A DNA stretch of 64,000 nt from Streptomyces beihaiensis (GTDB taxonomy: Bacteria > Actinomycetota > Actinomycetes > Streptomycetales > Streptomycetaceae): positions 1-64,000 of the forward strand of contig NZ_JAPHNL010000057.1 in NCBI RefSeq assembly GCF_026274175.1. Direction: 5' to 3'. The notes below the pieces were generated by a model that was given only the letters and a program-made list of their open reading frames with translations, was not told the DNA's origin and did not search any database. Below are positions 15,189 through 22,810 of the stretch, piece by piece; position 1 is the first letter of the stretch; every line of letters starts with the position of its first letter. The translations under genes and the position numbers were made by a program.

Positions 15189-15222
15189 GGCGGCCGGGCC
15201 GGGGGAACGGAACCCGGCCGCC
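15189..15222 (-). terminator. 10-bp hairpin before the tRNA
   Basis: GGCGGCCGGG and CCCGGCCGCC pair perfectly with a 14-base loop, 11 bases after the stop codon of the gene at 15234. Confidence 0.65.
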
Positions 15223-15233
15223 GGTCTGCGCGC

Positions 15234-15479
15234 TCAGTCGCAGGCGGCCGAGCGGGTGATGGACTGACGGCGCACGTGGTGGGGTCCGGGCAGTTCGCCC
15301 CACGGGTCGATGAGCAGGAGGCGGGGGTCCGGGACTCCGAACGCGTCCATCGCCCGGCAGACCTCGCACGGGCACGGGACGGCCAGCCACAGTCCGTGGC
15401 AGCTCTCGATGGAGCCGTGGTAGACGACCAGGTCGCCGGGCTCGATCAGGTCGAGTGCGCGGATCAGGGTGTCGGACAT
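15234..15479 (-). CDS. small hypothetical protein
   Basis: An 81-residue protein. SDTLIRALDLIEPGDLVVYH suggests a short beta domain, and CPCEVCRAMD a CxCxxC metal site. Ends RSAACD. GAGAGGGG lies upstream of the ATG. No family recognised. Confidence 0.65.
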   Translation of the reverse strand: MSDTLIRALDLIEPGDLVVYHGSIESCHGLWLAVPCPCEVCRAMDAFGVPDPRLLLIDPWGELPGPHHVRRQSITRSAACD

Positions 15480-15507
15480 GGCTGCCCCTCTCGGGATGGA
15501 CGGGTGG

Positions 15508-15858
15508 TTACGGGTGGCTGCGGACGGGCGTGTTGGTCGGGGTCCACCGCATGGCGTCGCCGCTGACCAGCCGGGGCGCCGGAACGTGCACGGGACGGGC
15601 GGCACGGATCTCAGCGGTGCGCCCGTAGCGGTCCCACGCCTCGGCGAGCACGTGCGCCTCGGCGGGCTGGTAGGCCATGACACGGCGGAAGCGGCCGTTG
15701 ATGAACCGGAACGCCTTGCCGGGCTCGTGCCGGTAGGTGCGGCGGTAGATGTCGGCGGCGACGCGGCCGAGAGGGGAACCGAAGCGCCAGTCGGCGGGCA
15801 GGCCGCGCCGTACGAGGTATTCGGCGACGGTGGTCCTGCGGGCCGGGAACACGCTCAT
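15508..15858 (-). CDS. hypothetical basic protein
   Basis: A 116-residue Arg-rich protein (TTVAEYLVRRGLPADWRFGS, then AADIYRRTYRHEPGKAFRFI). Its ATG has AGGAGG seven bases upstream, the first gene after the palindromic element at 15937-15980, so it is probably expressed from a promoter there. Could bind nucleic acid; no motif proves it. Confidence 0.7.
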   Translation of the reverse strand: MSVFPARRTTVAEYLVRRGLPADWRFGSPLGRVAADIYRRTYRHEPGKAFRFINGRFRRVMAYQPAEAHVLAEAWDRYGRTAEIRAARPVHVPAPRLVSGDAMRWTPTNTPVRSHP

Positions 15859-15936
15859 TGGGGTCCTCCTCGCGTCAAGGCGACGGAACGGGTGGGGTGT
15901 TGGCGGTGGACTCTCGCCCTTGGCCATACAAAAAGA

Positions 15937-15980
15937 GTACGAGAAAGTACGACTCACTACAAGGGGTGAGTCGTACTTTC
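15937..15980. promoter_or_regulatory. palindromic operator with TACGA boxes
   Basis: GAAAGTACGACTCAC (15943-15957) and GTGAGTCGTACTTTC (15966-15980) are perfect 15-bp arms around 8 bases. The left side also reads GTACGAGAAAGTACGA (15937-15952), which recurs with one mismatch in the phage control region at 30685-30700. A second operator for the same phage regulator is the simplest reading. A transcription terminator is the alternative, since a T5 run lies on the minus strand just beyond. Confidence 0.7.
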
Positions 15981-16042
15981 TTTGACAACTTCTCTCTCGC
16001 CCACACCCGTTGGCGATCACCCGCCCTAAGGTGCCGCCCAGG

Positions 16043-16609
16043 TCACGGCACCCGGGACTCCGTCAGCAGATACATTCGCGCCCCCTCGTACCGCGCCGGT
16101 TGGCCCGTCTCGCCGTCGTCGCACTCGTCGTTGATGCACCACGCGCGCGGCCGGTCACTGTCCGCCCGGCCGTACACCGTCCGCTGACCGCAGGCCAGGC
16201 ACAGCGCGTGCCTGAAGTGCACCGACGGCCCCCGCAGACCGAGCACCGTGAGCACGGTGCCGTGCCAGCGGCCCACCACACGCATCACCTCTGGCACCCG
16301 GCCGGCGTTCTCGGCGCCCGGCGGGATCGCCTTCAACGCCCGGTGCCACGGCTGTGTCCGCGCCGAGCCGCGCAGCCGCATGTCCAGGCTGATGGCCTCT
16401 GTCTTGATGCGCTGCGACCAGGACACGGCCTCCAGCGACGTCGGCGGCCTGGAGCCGGGAGGCGCATGCCCGCCATCTCGGGGCTGCCGGGTGCGCAGGC
16501 CGAGCGTGTCCAGGCGGTAGATGAGGCCGGGTTCGCCGTCGCCGGGGTGCTCCTCGTCGCCGGTGTAGCGGTCCACGAGGTCGGCGACCAGGTCGTCAAG
16601 CGTCTGCAT
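16043..16609 (-). CDS. hypothetical phage protein with zinc pairs
   Basis: A 188-residue protein. The N-terminal helix (MQTLDDLVADLVDRYTGDEE) is followed by a central helical part and a C-terminal module with LCLACGQ and WCINDEC, forming two Cys pairs likely to bind zinc. Strong GGAGG before the ATG. Overlaps the previous gene by 14 bases. Confidence 0.75.
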   Translation of the reverse strand: MQTLDDLVADLVDRYTGDEEHPGDGEPGLIYRLDTLGLRTRQPRDGGHAPPGSRPPTSLEAVSWSQRIKTEAISLDMRLRGSARTQPWHRALKAIPPGAENAGRVPEVMRVVGRWHGTVLTVLGLRGPSVHFRHALCLACGQRTVYGRADSDRPRAWCINDECDDGETGQPARYEGARMYLLTESRVP

Positions 16610-17048
16610 CGGCGGCCTCCTTACAGCGGCAGCGCCGCGACGTGCAGTCGGCCTGGTGCTCGCACACGCCTCCGCAGCCCGGTGAGCTGCACGGCCCGTA
16701 GATGCGGCCAGCGATGCAGCGCTCCATGTCGCCGACCGTGTGGCCGCACGGGCACCAGTTCTCGTCAGCCTTCGACGTAAGCAGTGCAGGGGTGTCTGCG
16801 AGGGGGCACGGGGTATCTCGTGGGCAGGGCTCGTCACGCGCCTGCTGGCACAGTTCGAGGGCGGGGCGCCCGGAGGTGAACGACGGATCGCTCCACTTCT
16901 CGTCGGGGTCGCGCGCGACGATCCAGTCGGGGCCGACAGCTTCGATGTGGACGCAGTCGTAGTGGTCGCGGCCGAAGGCGCCGTGTGCGAAGCCGTGGAT
17001 GATGTCACCGACAGCAAGCGGACGACGGGGTTGTGTGCGGTCAGGCAT
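16596..17048 (-). CDS. Cys-rich hypothetical protein
   Basis: A 150-residue protein. The N-terminal part (PLAVGDIIHGFAHGAFGRDH) looks like a small beta-barrel; the C-terminal half has about a dozen Cys (WCPCGH, CSSPGCGGVC, CRCK) that probably bind zinc. AGGAG seven bases before the ATG. Confidence 0.75.
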   Translation of the reverse strand: MPDRTQPRRPLAVGDIIHGFAHGAFGRDHYDCVHIEAVGPDWIVARDPDEKWSDPSFTSGRPALELCQQARDEPCPRDTPCPLADTPALLTSKADENWCPCGHTVGDMERCIAGRIYGPCSSPGCGGVCEHQADCTSRRCRCKEAADADA

Positions 17049-17799
17049 CGGCGGTCTCCTTGCCCTGTGCGGTCCGCCAGGCGTCCACGATCTTCTTCGG
17101 GACGCGCCCGACGGGCGGGCAGTCGTAGCCGGTCGCTGCCGCCCAAGCGCGCACCTCGGCGGCCGGGTAGTCGACAGGCCTGCGGGTCTTCTTCGACCTG
17201 GCGGGCGATAGTTCCTCCCTGCGGGCGTGCAGCTCGGCGAGGCGCTTCTCCAGCTGCTCGGCCTCCGAGGTGAGGGCGGCCAGCTCCTGTTCGTCGGCGT
17301 ACTTCTGGCGCAGGCCCGCGAGAGCCGCGCGGGCGCGGGCCGCCTGGTCCTGAACCGACGGGGCGGGGTGCTCGTCACCCCACTTGAGGAGCCGGCCAAC
17401 GGGCAGCTTCGCCGGGTCGGTGGCTGGCGCGGGCTGCTTCGGCTCCGCCGGGCTGGGCGGGGTCTGGGTACCGCTCATGGGCTGGGGGGTCCTTTCGTCT
17501 GGTGGGGTGACGTCCTGGGGCGGCGGCAACTCGCGGAGCGCGGCGATGGCTTCGGACTTCGTGCCGGGCAGGGCGGGCAAGCTCTGTCGGTCGGTGCGGG
17601 TGAACCCGCCGCGGACACCGTGCGCAGTCGAGGGCGTCTCGGTCTGGAGCGCGTCGTACAGACACTCGGGCCGGACCGGGCAGCCACGGCAGATCCTCCG
17701 GGCCCGGATGGGGTTGGTGGAAAACCAGAGGTCCGTGTCCTGGCCCGCACAGGCGGCCTGCTGCCGCCAGTCCGAGGTGTACGGCTCAGCGGTGGTCAT
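17041..17799 (-). CDS. WhiB-type regulator fused to an Lsr2-like DNA-binding domain
   Basis: A 252-residue fusion. Residues 12-70 are a WhiB domain with the iron-sulfur cysteines C17, C37, C40 and C46 (ICRGCPVRPEC) and a GVRGG turn. A Pro-rich linker and a coiled coil (residues 135-195) follow. Residues 205-245 (PAAEVRAWAAATGYDCPPVG, RVPKKIVDAW) match the C-terminal AT-hook-like domain of Lsr2, which binds AT-rich DNA. An in-frame ATG at codon 108 (17478) with AAAGGA upstream could also yield the Lsr2-like part alone. Likely an iron-sulfur controlled transcription or silencing factor (inference). Confidence 0.85.
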   Translation of the reverse strand: MTTAEPYTSDWRQQAACAGQDTDLWFSTNPIRARRICRGCPVRPECLYDALQTETPSTAHGVRGGFTRTDRQSLPALPGTKSEAIAALRELPPPQDVTPPDERTPQPMSGTQTPPSPAEPKQPAPATDPAKLPVGRLLKWGDEHPAPSVQDQAARARAALAGLRQKYADEQELAALTSEAEQLEKRLAELHARREELSPARSKKTRRPVDYPAAEVRAWAAATGYDCPPVGRVPKKIVDAWRTAQGKETADA

Positions 17800-18007
17800 G
17801 GCTCGTCGGTGGTGAGTTCGCGGGCGGCCCGCTTGGGGTTGCGGTCCTCTCGGAGGGCTCCCGGGTGCACGTGTCATGGCGGTCGCAGTTACAGAGGCCG
17901 CAGGCGACGCACATCTGATCGGCTTCGAGGCCGCAGGCGAAGCAGCCGCCTGTGAGGCAGAGTTCGAAGTCGTCGAGGAACAGCAGCCGGTCGATCTGGT
18001 CGCTCAC
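17786..18007 (-). CDS. small Cys-rich zinc-binding protein
   Basis: A 73-residue protein with nine Cys in its middle (GGCFACGLEADQMCVACGLC then CDRHDTC), a likely double zinc finger, and a disordered C-terminus. GGAGGTGA precedes the GTG, which overlaps the previous stop by 4 bases. Overlaps the WhiB fusion gene by 14 bases, so the two are probably coupled. Confidence 0.75.
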   Translation of the reverse strand: MSDQIDRLLFLDDFELCLTGGCFACGLEADQMCVACGLCNCDRHDTCTREPSERTATPSGPPANSPPTSHDHR

Positions 18008-18270
18008 GGTCGGGTCACCTCCAGCCGTCGGCGACCGCCGCGGTCCTGCTGGGTGGCGACGACGTGGAGGCCCTTGGCGCGCAGTTCGGTGGTGATGGCG
18101 GTGAGCTGGTCGGCCTCGCCCGGCCCGTCGTAGAAGACGTTGACCTGTCGGGGTCCGGCCTGGGCGACGCGGAAGCCGGGGTCCCACTCTCCTGCCTCGA
18201 ACTCGCTGAACCCGTGGCCCTGGTCGGTGAGGAGCCGTTCGACGTCGGCGGCCTTGATGCGACGGGCCAT
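18004..18270 (-). CDS. small hypothetical protein
   Basis: An 88-residue protein of alternating helix and strand (RRIKAADVERLLTDQGHGFS, then VNVFYDGPGEADQLTAITTE and GLHVVATQQD), resembling a small ferredoxin-like fold. ATG at 18270 has GGAGG eight bases upstream. No family recognised. Confidence 0.7.
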   Translation of the reverse strand: MARRIKAADVERLLTDQGHGFSEFEAGEWDPGFRVAQAGPRQVNVFYDGPGEADQLTAITTELRAKGLHVVATQQDRGGRRRLEVTRP

Positions 18271-18272
18271 GG

Positions 18273-18515
18273 TCATCGCCTCCCGACGCCGCGGCGGTGG
18301 ATGTCTCGAACGGCTTCGGCGGTGAGCGGCGCGTCCGGCTGGGTGCGGACGACGAGCGTGGTCGTCACGGAGTCGTCGGCGGGACCGCGGGCTGCGGTGC
18401 TGTGTCGGTCGGTGCGGTGCTGGCAGGCGCACGCCCAGGACGGGCCGCCGGTCTCGTCGCAGTGGCGGGCGCCGGGCACGCCGTCGGCGGCCTCCATGCA
18501 GGGGCGGCAGATCAC
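18273..18515 (-). CDS. small hypothetical protein with Cys/His pairs
   Basis: An 80-residue protein. The N-terminal VICRPCMEAADGVPGARHCD and ACACQH suggest a zinc finger; the C-terminus has a short strand-helix unit (TTTLVVRTQPDAPLTAEAVR). GTG start overlaps the previous stop by 4 bases. Confidence 0.65.
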   Translation of the reverse strand: MICRPCMEAADGVPGARHCDETGGPSWACACQHRTDRHSTAARGPADDSVTTTLVVRTQPDAPLTAEAVRDIHRRGVGRR

Positions 18516-18802
18516 TCGTGCTCCTTGGCGAGTTCGGCGGTGTTGAGGACGGCCCACTCCTGGACGATCTGCCGGGCAGCGGCGAGCATGACGTCGCGCG
18601 GAATGATGACGGCTTGCTCGCCCGGACCGATCCCGGCGCCGTGTTCACGCAGCTCTGCGGCGGTGACGTGGGGCACGCCGGGCGCCTTGCCGATGACCAT
18701 GAAGTCGCTGGAGCGAAGTTCGAGGACGTCTGGGCAGGTGGCACCGCTGGCGCTGCCACGCTGAACCGGGCTGGTTCCCCAGCGTCGGACGATCGGGTTC
18801 AC
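18512..18802 (-). CDS. hypothetical protein
   Basis: A 96-residue protein. The segment FMVIGKAPGVPHVTAAELRE then AVIIPRDVMLAAARQIVQEW suggests a small mixed fold ending in a helix. GTG start. No family recognised. Confidence 0.65.
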   Translation of the reverse strand: MNPIVRRWGTSPVQRGSASGATCPDVLELRSSDFMVIGKAPGVPHVTAAELREHGAGIGPGEQAVIIPRDVMLAAARQIVQEWAVLNTAELAKEHE

Positions 18803-18805
18803 GGG

Positions 18806-20032
18806 TCAGGTCTCCATCTCGTGCGGGAGGGTGCAACGGGTCTCGGGGTCGGCGAGCTGCTCGTCGAGGGCGCCGACCGCGAGGGCGGCCAGGACGCGGG
18901 CGTGCTTCTCCTGCACATGCGCGCCCAGCTCGCTGCGAAGGAACTGTGGGCCGCCGGTGCAGTACGGGCATGCCTGGTGGTCGTTGGCGCCGAGCCGGGT
19001 GTCGTCGTCGAGGTCGGCGCTGTGCAGTGAGCTGCCGGTGAAGTCGATACGGAGTCCCGGACGCACTCGCTTGTAGTGGAGGGTCTCGCCGGTCTGCCGG
19101 TTGGGAATGCAGGCCCACTCGATCACGTCATGCTCCTCACACGTCGGCGCCCCGGTCGCTTCGTTCGCTGCCGGGCTGCCGTTCTCGTGGCTGGCAAGGA
19201 CGACGTCCTGGTGGTGCTCGCGAATGTGGCCGTCCATGAGCACGCGCGGGATGAGCGGGCACCCTTCGCAGTACGGGCACGGGTCCCGAACCTCGATGCC
19301 CGTCAACGGGCCCTGGTTCGGCGGCTCCTGGTCGACTGGATCGGGGCCATTGCAGCCGTACCGCTGCCGCTCGGCCCGGCCGTACTGCTTCGTGCACGGC
19401 TGCATGTCAGGGCTGAGGTAGTGCCGACGCACGTCGTCCATGTCGTCGTCTCGCTCCAACCTGCCGTCCAGCTCGTCGCGGAGCTCGACGCCGGCGGCCC
19501 GCACGGGGCACATGGCGGCGCCGTGCGCTGCCCGCCAGCGGTCGGCGAGCTGGTACGCGCGCCCGGCAGCAGCCTGGGCGCGGTCGCGCTGGTCCAGGAC
19601 CTGGCCGACGATCGGCATGACTGCGTCGGTGAGGTCCGCGCGGGCGCGCTTAGCCTCGCCGTGGGATGCCTGTGCCGTCTCCCACGCGGCCGTGATGGTC
19701 CGCAGGATCTGCCGGTGCAGGTAAGCCCGTTCCGCCTCGGCGCCGAGTGCGGACGCGGGCAGGTCGTACGCATTGAGGATGCTCGCTGTGAAGTCGTGGC
19801 GTGCCTGGGCTTCGTCTTCGGCCCAGACGACGCGGGTGGCGCCATCGTGGCCGTGGACGGACAGCATCAGGTCGAGGCTGTCCCACACGGCGGTGGAAGG
19901 CCGTTCGCGCCAGCGGAGGACGGCCGTGCCGTCCGGCCACTGCACGCCGTCGGCCACATCTCCTCGGCCGGAGACGCCTGTCACGTCCTGGTCGCGGCGG
20001 AGGACGAAGAGGCGGGGCATGGGGTGGGGCAT
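18806..20032 (-). CDS. phage protein with two C2H2-type zinc fingers
   Basis: A 408-residue protein. The first 200 residues are a mixed domain followed by long charged helices (RQILRTITAAWETAQASHGE). The C-terminal half holds two finger-like motifs with the same spacing: CPYCEGC...HIREH (CxxC-x13-HxxxH) and CPYCTGG...HVQEKH (CxxC-x13-HxxxxH), near residues 257 and 362. C2H2 fingers are uncommon in phage proteins; they suggest nucleic acid binding. AAGGA precedes the ATG. Confidence 0.75.
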   Translation of the reverse strand: MPHPMPRLFVLRRDQDVTGVSGRGDVADGVQWPDGTAVLRWRERPSTAVWDSLDLMLSVHGHDGATRVVWAEDEAQARHDFTASILNAYDLPASALGAEAERAYLHRQILRTITAAWETAQASHGEAKRARADLTDAVMPIVGQVLDQRDRAQAAAGRAYQLADRWRAAHGAAMCPVRAAGVELRDELDGRLERDDDMDDVRRHYLSPDMQPCTKQYGRAERQRYGCNGPDPVDQEPPNQGPLTGIEVRDPCPYCEGCPLIPRVLMDGHIREHHQDVVLASHENGSPAANEATGAPTCEEHDVIEWACIPNRQTGETLHYKRVRPGLRIDFTGSSLHSADLDDDTRLGANDHQACPYCTGGPQFLRSELGAHVQEKHARVLAALAVGALDEQLADPETRCTLPHEMET

Positions 20033-20035
20033 CGG

Positions 20036-20248
20036 TCAGTCCTTCAGGTCGTCGATCGTGGTGAAGGTTTCGAGGCGTCGGCGCCCGTCTTTCAGGGCCC
20101 GCCGGTGGTGGCGGTGTCGCTCGTGCACCTCCACGAGACGGGTGGCTGCGGCGAAGAGGCAGAGGGCGACGACGGCAAGCACGGACAGCCCCAGCACGGC
20201 TGCGAAGCCGCCGAGGGCGGAGACGGTGAGCACCTGGGCCGGCGTCAC
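20036..20248 (-). CDS. small membrane protein
   Basis: A 70-residue protein with one membrane segment at residues 8-34 (TVSALGGFAAVLGLSVLAVV) and a His/Arg-rich tail. GTGA overlap with the next membrane protein gene, so the two are probably made together. Confidence 0.7.
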   Translation of the reverse strand: MTPAQVLTVSALGGFAAVLGLSVLAVVALCLFAAATRLVEVHERHRHHRRALKDGRRRLETFTTIDDLKD

Positions 20249-20487
20249 TGCTGCCTCCGGGCGCGGCTGGCCGTGTACACGGCGTGGACGGACGCCCCGG
20301 CGAACATCGCGCCGGAGAGGAGGAACCCCGCCGCCCACCCGGTGAGGCCGCGGTAGACGGCGTCGATGCCGCTGAGGAGGCAGGCCAGGGCGAGGAGGGC
20401 TGCGAACCAGCGGTCGGACAGGCCGAAGGCGAGGCCGATGATGGCCACGAGCGCGATGCCGATCGCGATGAGGATGAGGGTGGACAT
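20245..20487 (-). CDS. small membrane protein
   Basis: An 80-residue protein with about three hydrophobic segments (LILIAIGIALVAIIGLAFGL, WFAALLALACLLSGIDAVY, AAGFLLSGAMFAGASVHAVY). GAAGGG upstream of the ATG. Function unknown; paired with the membrane protein that follows. Confidence 0.7.
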   Translation of the reverse strand: MSTLILIAIGIALVAIIGLAFGLSDRWFAALLALACLLSGIDAVYRGLTGWAAGFLLSGAMFAGASVHAVYTASRARRQQ

Positions 20488-20497
20488 GAGACGCCCT

Positions 20498-21067
20498 TCA
20501 GGCGGTTGTGGGTGCCGGGTGGGGGTTCTTCTGTTCGGTCTTGCACGCCGCGCAGTAGGCGGTGCGTCCGTCGGGCGAGAGCCGGGCGTGCAGCGCCTGG
20601 TGGTGGCCGTGGACGCAGTACGTCTTGGGTTCGCGGCTGCCGAGGATGCGGCGCAGCTGTGCGCGCAGGCGCAGGCGACCCGGTTGGTCTTCGACGTGGG
20701 CCGGTGCGACGCACTGGCGCATGCCGCACTCGGCCTTCACCTGGCCCTCAGGCTGCCGCCCGTGCTGGAGCGTGAACGCGATCGCGGCCGGGCTGTAGGA
20801 CTGCTCCTTGTAGCGCATGACGGGCGTGCGGGCTGCTCCGACGCGTTCGCCGAGCCACTCCAGGTGGCCGCCCTCCAGCGGGCGCGTCAGGCTGCGCCAC
20901 TTCTGCTCCAGGGTGAGCGGCTGCGGTACGGCGTTCGGCAGGTTCAGGGCGCGCCGGATGTCGGCGACGCGGTGCCGGTCGCAGCCGAGCGCTCGGGAGA
21001 TGGCCGTGTTGGAGTGGCCCTCGCCGAGCATGGCCACGATGTCCGCGCGCGGCACGCCGCGGCTCAT
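20498..21067 (-). CDS. HTH protein with HNH-like C-terminal module
   Basis: A 189-residue protein. Residues 5-45 (RADIVAMLGEGHSNTAISRA, LGCDRHRVADIRRAL) form a helix-turn-helix. The C-terminal half (KAECGMRQCVAPAHVEDQPG) matches the finger of a phage HNH family that reads C-x4-C-V-x-P-x-H, with further Cys and His downstream (CVHGHH, CAAC). It may be a homing-type nuclease or a DNA-binding derivative. ATG overlaps the WhiB-like gene stop. Confidence 0.75.
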   Translation of the reverse strand: MSRGVPRADIVAMLGEGHSNTAISRALGCDRHRVADIRRALNLPNAVPQPLTLEQKWRSLTRPLEGGHLEWLGERVGAARTPVMRYKEQSYSPAAIAFTLQHGRQPEGQVKAECGMRQCVAPAHVEDQPGRLRLRAQLRRILGSREPKTYCVHGHHQALHARLSPDGRTAYCAACKTEQKNPHPAPTTA

Positions 21068-21546
21068 GAAGCTGCCCTCAGGCGGTGGGCGGTGGGCGGC
21101 TTCGGGCCGTGGGCGGCCCCGGCAACCCGGTTGAGGCGTTCGCGCCGCACCTCGCCGCTCCAGCACTCCGGGTCCATGCGCTCGCCGAGCCACAGGTGCC
21201 GCAGCAACGCGGCCTGAGTGCCGCACCTCGGCGGGGCACCCGTGAAGACGAGGGGCGGCTTGTCGGCGTCGTGGCCGGGGGCGTCGGCGTCGAGGCGCCA
21301 CCGCTCGTGTGCGGTGAGTCCGGCGACGACGCCGTCACGGCGGATCTCGGGCTCGCCGTGCTCCAAGCGCTGCACGTTGGCGAGGCACTGGGCCCGGACC
21401 GGGCAGTGCACCGCGCAGATGATGCGCGCCTGCTGCTCGTGTTCCTTCTCGGAGAACAGGTTCGGGTCCTGGTCGCGGCAGGCCATGTGCGCCATCCAGT
21501 CGAGGCGGCGGCCCGCGGTGTCGGGGACGGATCCGGTGTAGTTCAT
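21064..21546 (-). CDS. WhiB-like protein with CxxxC spacing
   Basis: A 160-residue protein. WhiB-type features are DWMAHMACRDQDPNLF near residues 16-31, IICAVHCPVRAQC near 42-54 and GVVAGLTAHE in place of GVWGG. The middle cysteines are spaced CxxxC rather than the usual CxxC. The C-terminal extension of ~90 residues holds one more Cys pair. WhiB proteins bind an iron-sulfur cluster and act on the sigma factor; actinophages carry their own copies. Confidence 0.82.
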   Translation of the reverse strand: MNYTGSVPDTAGRRLDWMAHMACRDQDPNLFSEKEHEQQARIICAVHCPVRAQCLANVQRLEHGEPEIRRDGVVAGLTAHERWRLDADAPGHDADKPPLVFTGAPPRCGTQAALLRHLWLGERMDPECWSGEVRRERLNRVAGAAHGPKPPTAHRLRAAS

Positions 21547-21549
21547 GGC

Positions 21550-21915
21550 TCACTCCGCGGGCGTGCGGGCGCCCTTGGGCGCCTTGCGGATGGTGACCTT
21601 GCGGTCACGGCGGCGTACGGCGTCGGCGAGGGTCGGAGAGACACGGACGCGGACGACCTGGTGCGCGGGCGCGGTGAACGTGTCGCCGGTCTGCGGGTTG
21701 CGTCGCTTGGTGCGCTTGACGCGGTGGGAGATGAACGTGACGAAGTTGGTGATCGCCACGTCGTGGCCGGAGGCGTTGGCGCGGGCGATGGCGTCGAACG
21801 TGGCCATGACCGTGTCCCGTACGGCGGCCGGGTCGGTGCCGAGGTCGGCGGCGACGACCGCGATGAGCTGGGTCGTGTTCAGACGGTTCTTGACGGGTGT
21901 GGGCTTCTTCTTCAC
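21550..21915 (-). CDS. HU-family DNA-binding protein
   Basis: A 121-residue protein. The HU/IHF domain is complete: LNTTQLIAVVAADLGTDPAA, then VAITNFVTFISHRVKRTKRR with NPQTGDTF in the DNA-gripping arm. The N-terminal KKKP and C-terminal RRRDRKVTIRKAPKGA are extra basic tails, as in actinobacterial HupB/HupS types. Start GTG with GGAGGAA upstream. Probably packages or loops phage DNA. Confidence 0.9.
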   Translation of the reverse strand: MKKKPTPVKNRLNTTQLIAVVAADLGTDPAAVRDTVMATFDAIARANASGHDVAITNFVTFISHRVKRTKRRNPQTGDTFTAPAHQVVRVRVSPTLADAVRRRDRKVTIRKAPKGARTPAE

Positions 21916-22036
21916 ATGTTCCTCCGGGAGTTGAAGTGGGGCGCGTGGACTGGGGCCCCGCACGAGCAGGGGTGGGGCTGCATGCAGACCGGGCAGTTCT
22001 CCCGTGCTCGCGCCGGGCAGCTCCGCCGTCGACCAG

Positions 22037-22783
22037 TCACGGCAGCAGGCCCTTGTCACGGGCGGCCGTCAGCCAGGAGCCGAGTTCGCGGGTGATGCCG
22101 TCGTAGAGGTCGCGGTCGGGCAGCGTCGACGGGAGCGCCCCGGCGTGGAAGTAGGAGGCGTTGTCGACGAGCCGGCCGCCCATCGAGTCGAGCTGCTTGA
22201 GGAAGTCGACCTCGTTGCGGCCGAAGCCGACGAAGCTCCAGAAGATCGGCAGCTTGGATGCCTGCGCGAGCTGGAGGCGGGCGGCGTCGTGGTCCTGCGG
22301 CTCGCCGTCGGTCTGGAAGATGACCAGTGCCGGGTCGGTGGTGCGGGCGTCGAGGTAGTGCGCGATGACGGCGCGCATCGCGATCGTGTACTGGGTGCCG
22401 CCCATGGAGTGTTCGCCGCCGTGGAGTTGATGCTGCTGGGCGACGGCGCCGTGGTAGTGGTCGAGGCTGATGTCGACGGTCGGGTATGGCTGGCTGTCGA
22501 ACATGATGAGCGGCACGGTGCCGTCGTCGTCGAGGTTCGCGGACATGGCCAGCACCTGGTCGGCGAGTTTCTGGACGCTGCCGTTGGCGTAGTAGGCCTT
22601 CATCGAGTACGAGCGGTCGATGACCAGGTATACGGCGGCCCGCTGCCCGGCGGGGATGCCTGCCTTGGTCAGGGAGATGCCCGCGGTCTTGACGAGCGAG
22701 ACGAGTTCGGTCGGGACGGCGGTGGTAGGGGGCGCCGCCGTCGCGTTCGGGGATGCGGTGTGGGGCTTCTTGCGGTGGAACAC
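22037..22783 (-). CDS. VWA-domain protein
   Basis: A 248-residue protein with a von Willebrand A fold and an intact metal site: VIDRSYSM (D56, S58, S60), MGGTQY and TDGEP. Similar VWA proteins (TerF/TerY-like) go with tellurium-resistance TerD clusters in bacteria, but no TerD gene lies nearby. No signal peptide, so it acts in the cytoplasm, presumably binding another protein. AAGGAG precedes the GTG. It starts a separate unit after a 15-bp hairpin. Confidence 0.85.
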   Translation of the reverse strand: MFHRKKPHTASPNATAAPPTTAVPTELVSLVKTAGISLTKAGIPAGQRAAVYLVIDRSYSMKAYYANGSVQKLADQVLAMSANLDDDGTVPLIMFDSQPYPTVDISLDHYHGAVAQQHQLHGGEHSMGGTQYTIAMRAVIAHYLDARTTDPALVIFQTDGEPQDHDAARLQLAQASKLPIFWSFVGFGRNEVDFLKQLDSMGGRLVDNASYFHAGALPSTLPDRDLYDGITRELGSWLTAARDKGLLP

Positions 22784-22810
22784 GGGTGTTTCTCCTTGGT
22801 GTAAGTGGTG

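Noticed and set aside
15982-15987. TTGACA after the palindrome as a plus-strand -35 element
   Set aside because: No -10-like hexamer follows at 16-19 bases and no plus-strand gene starts there.
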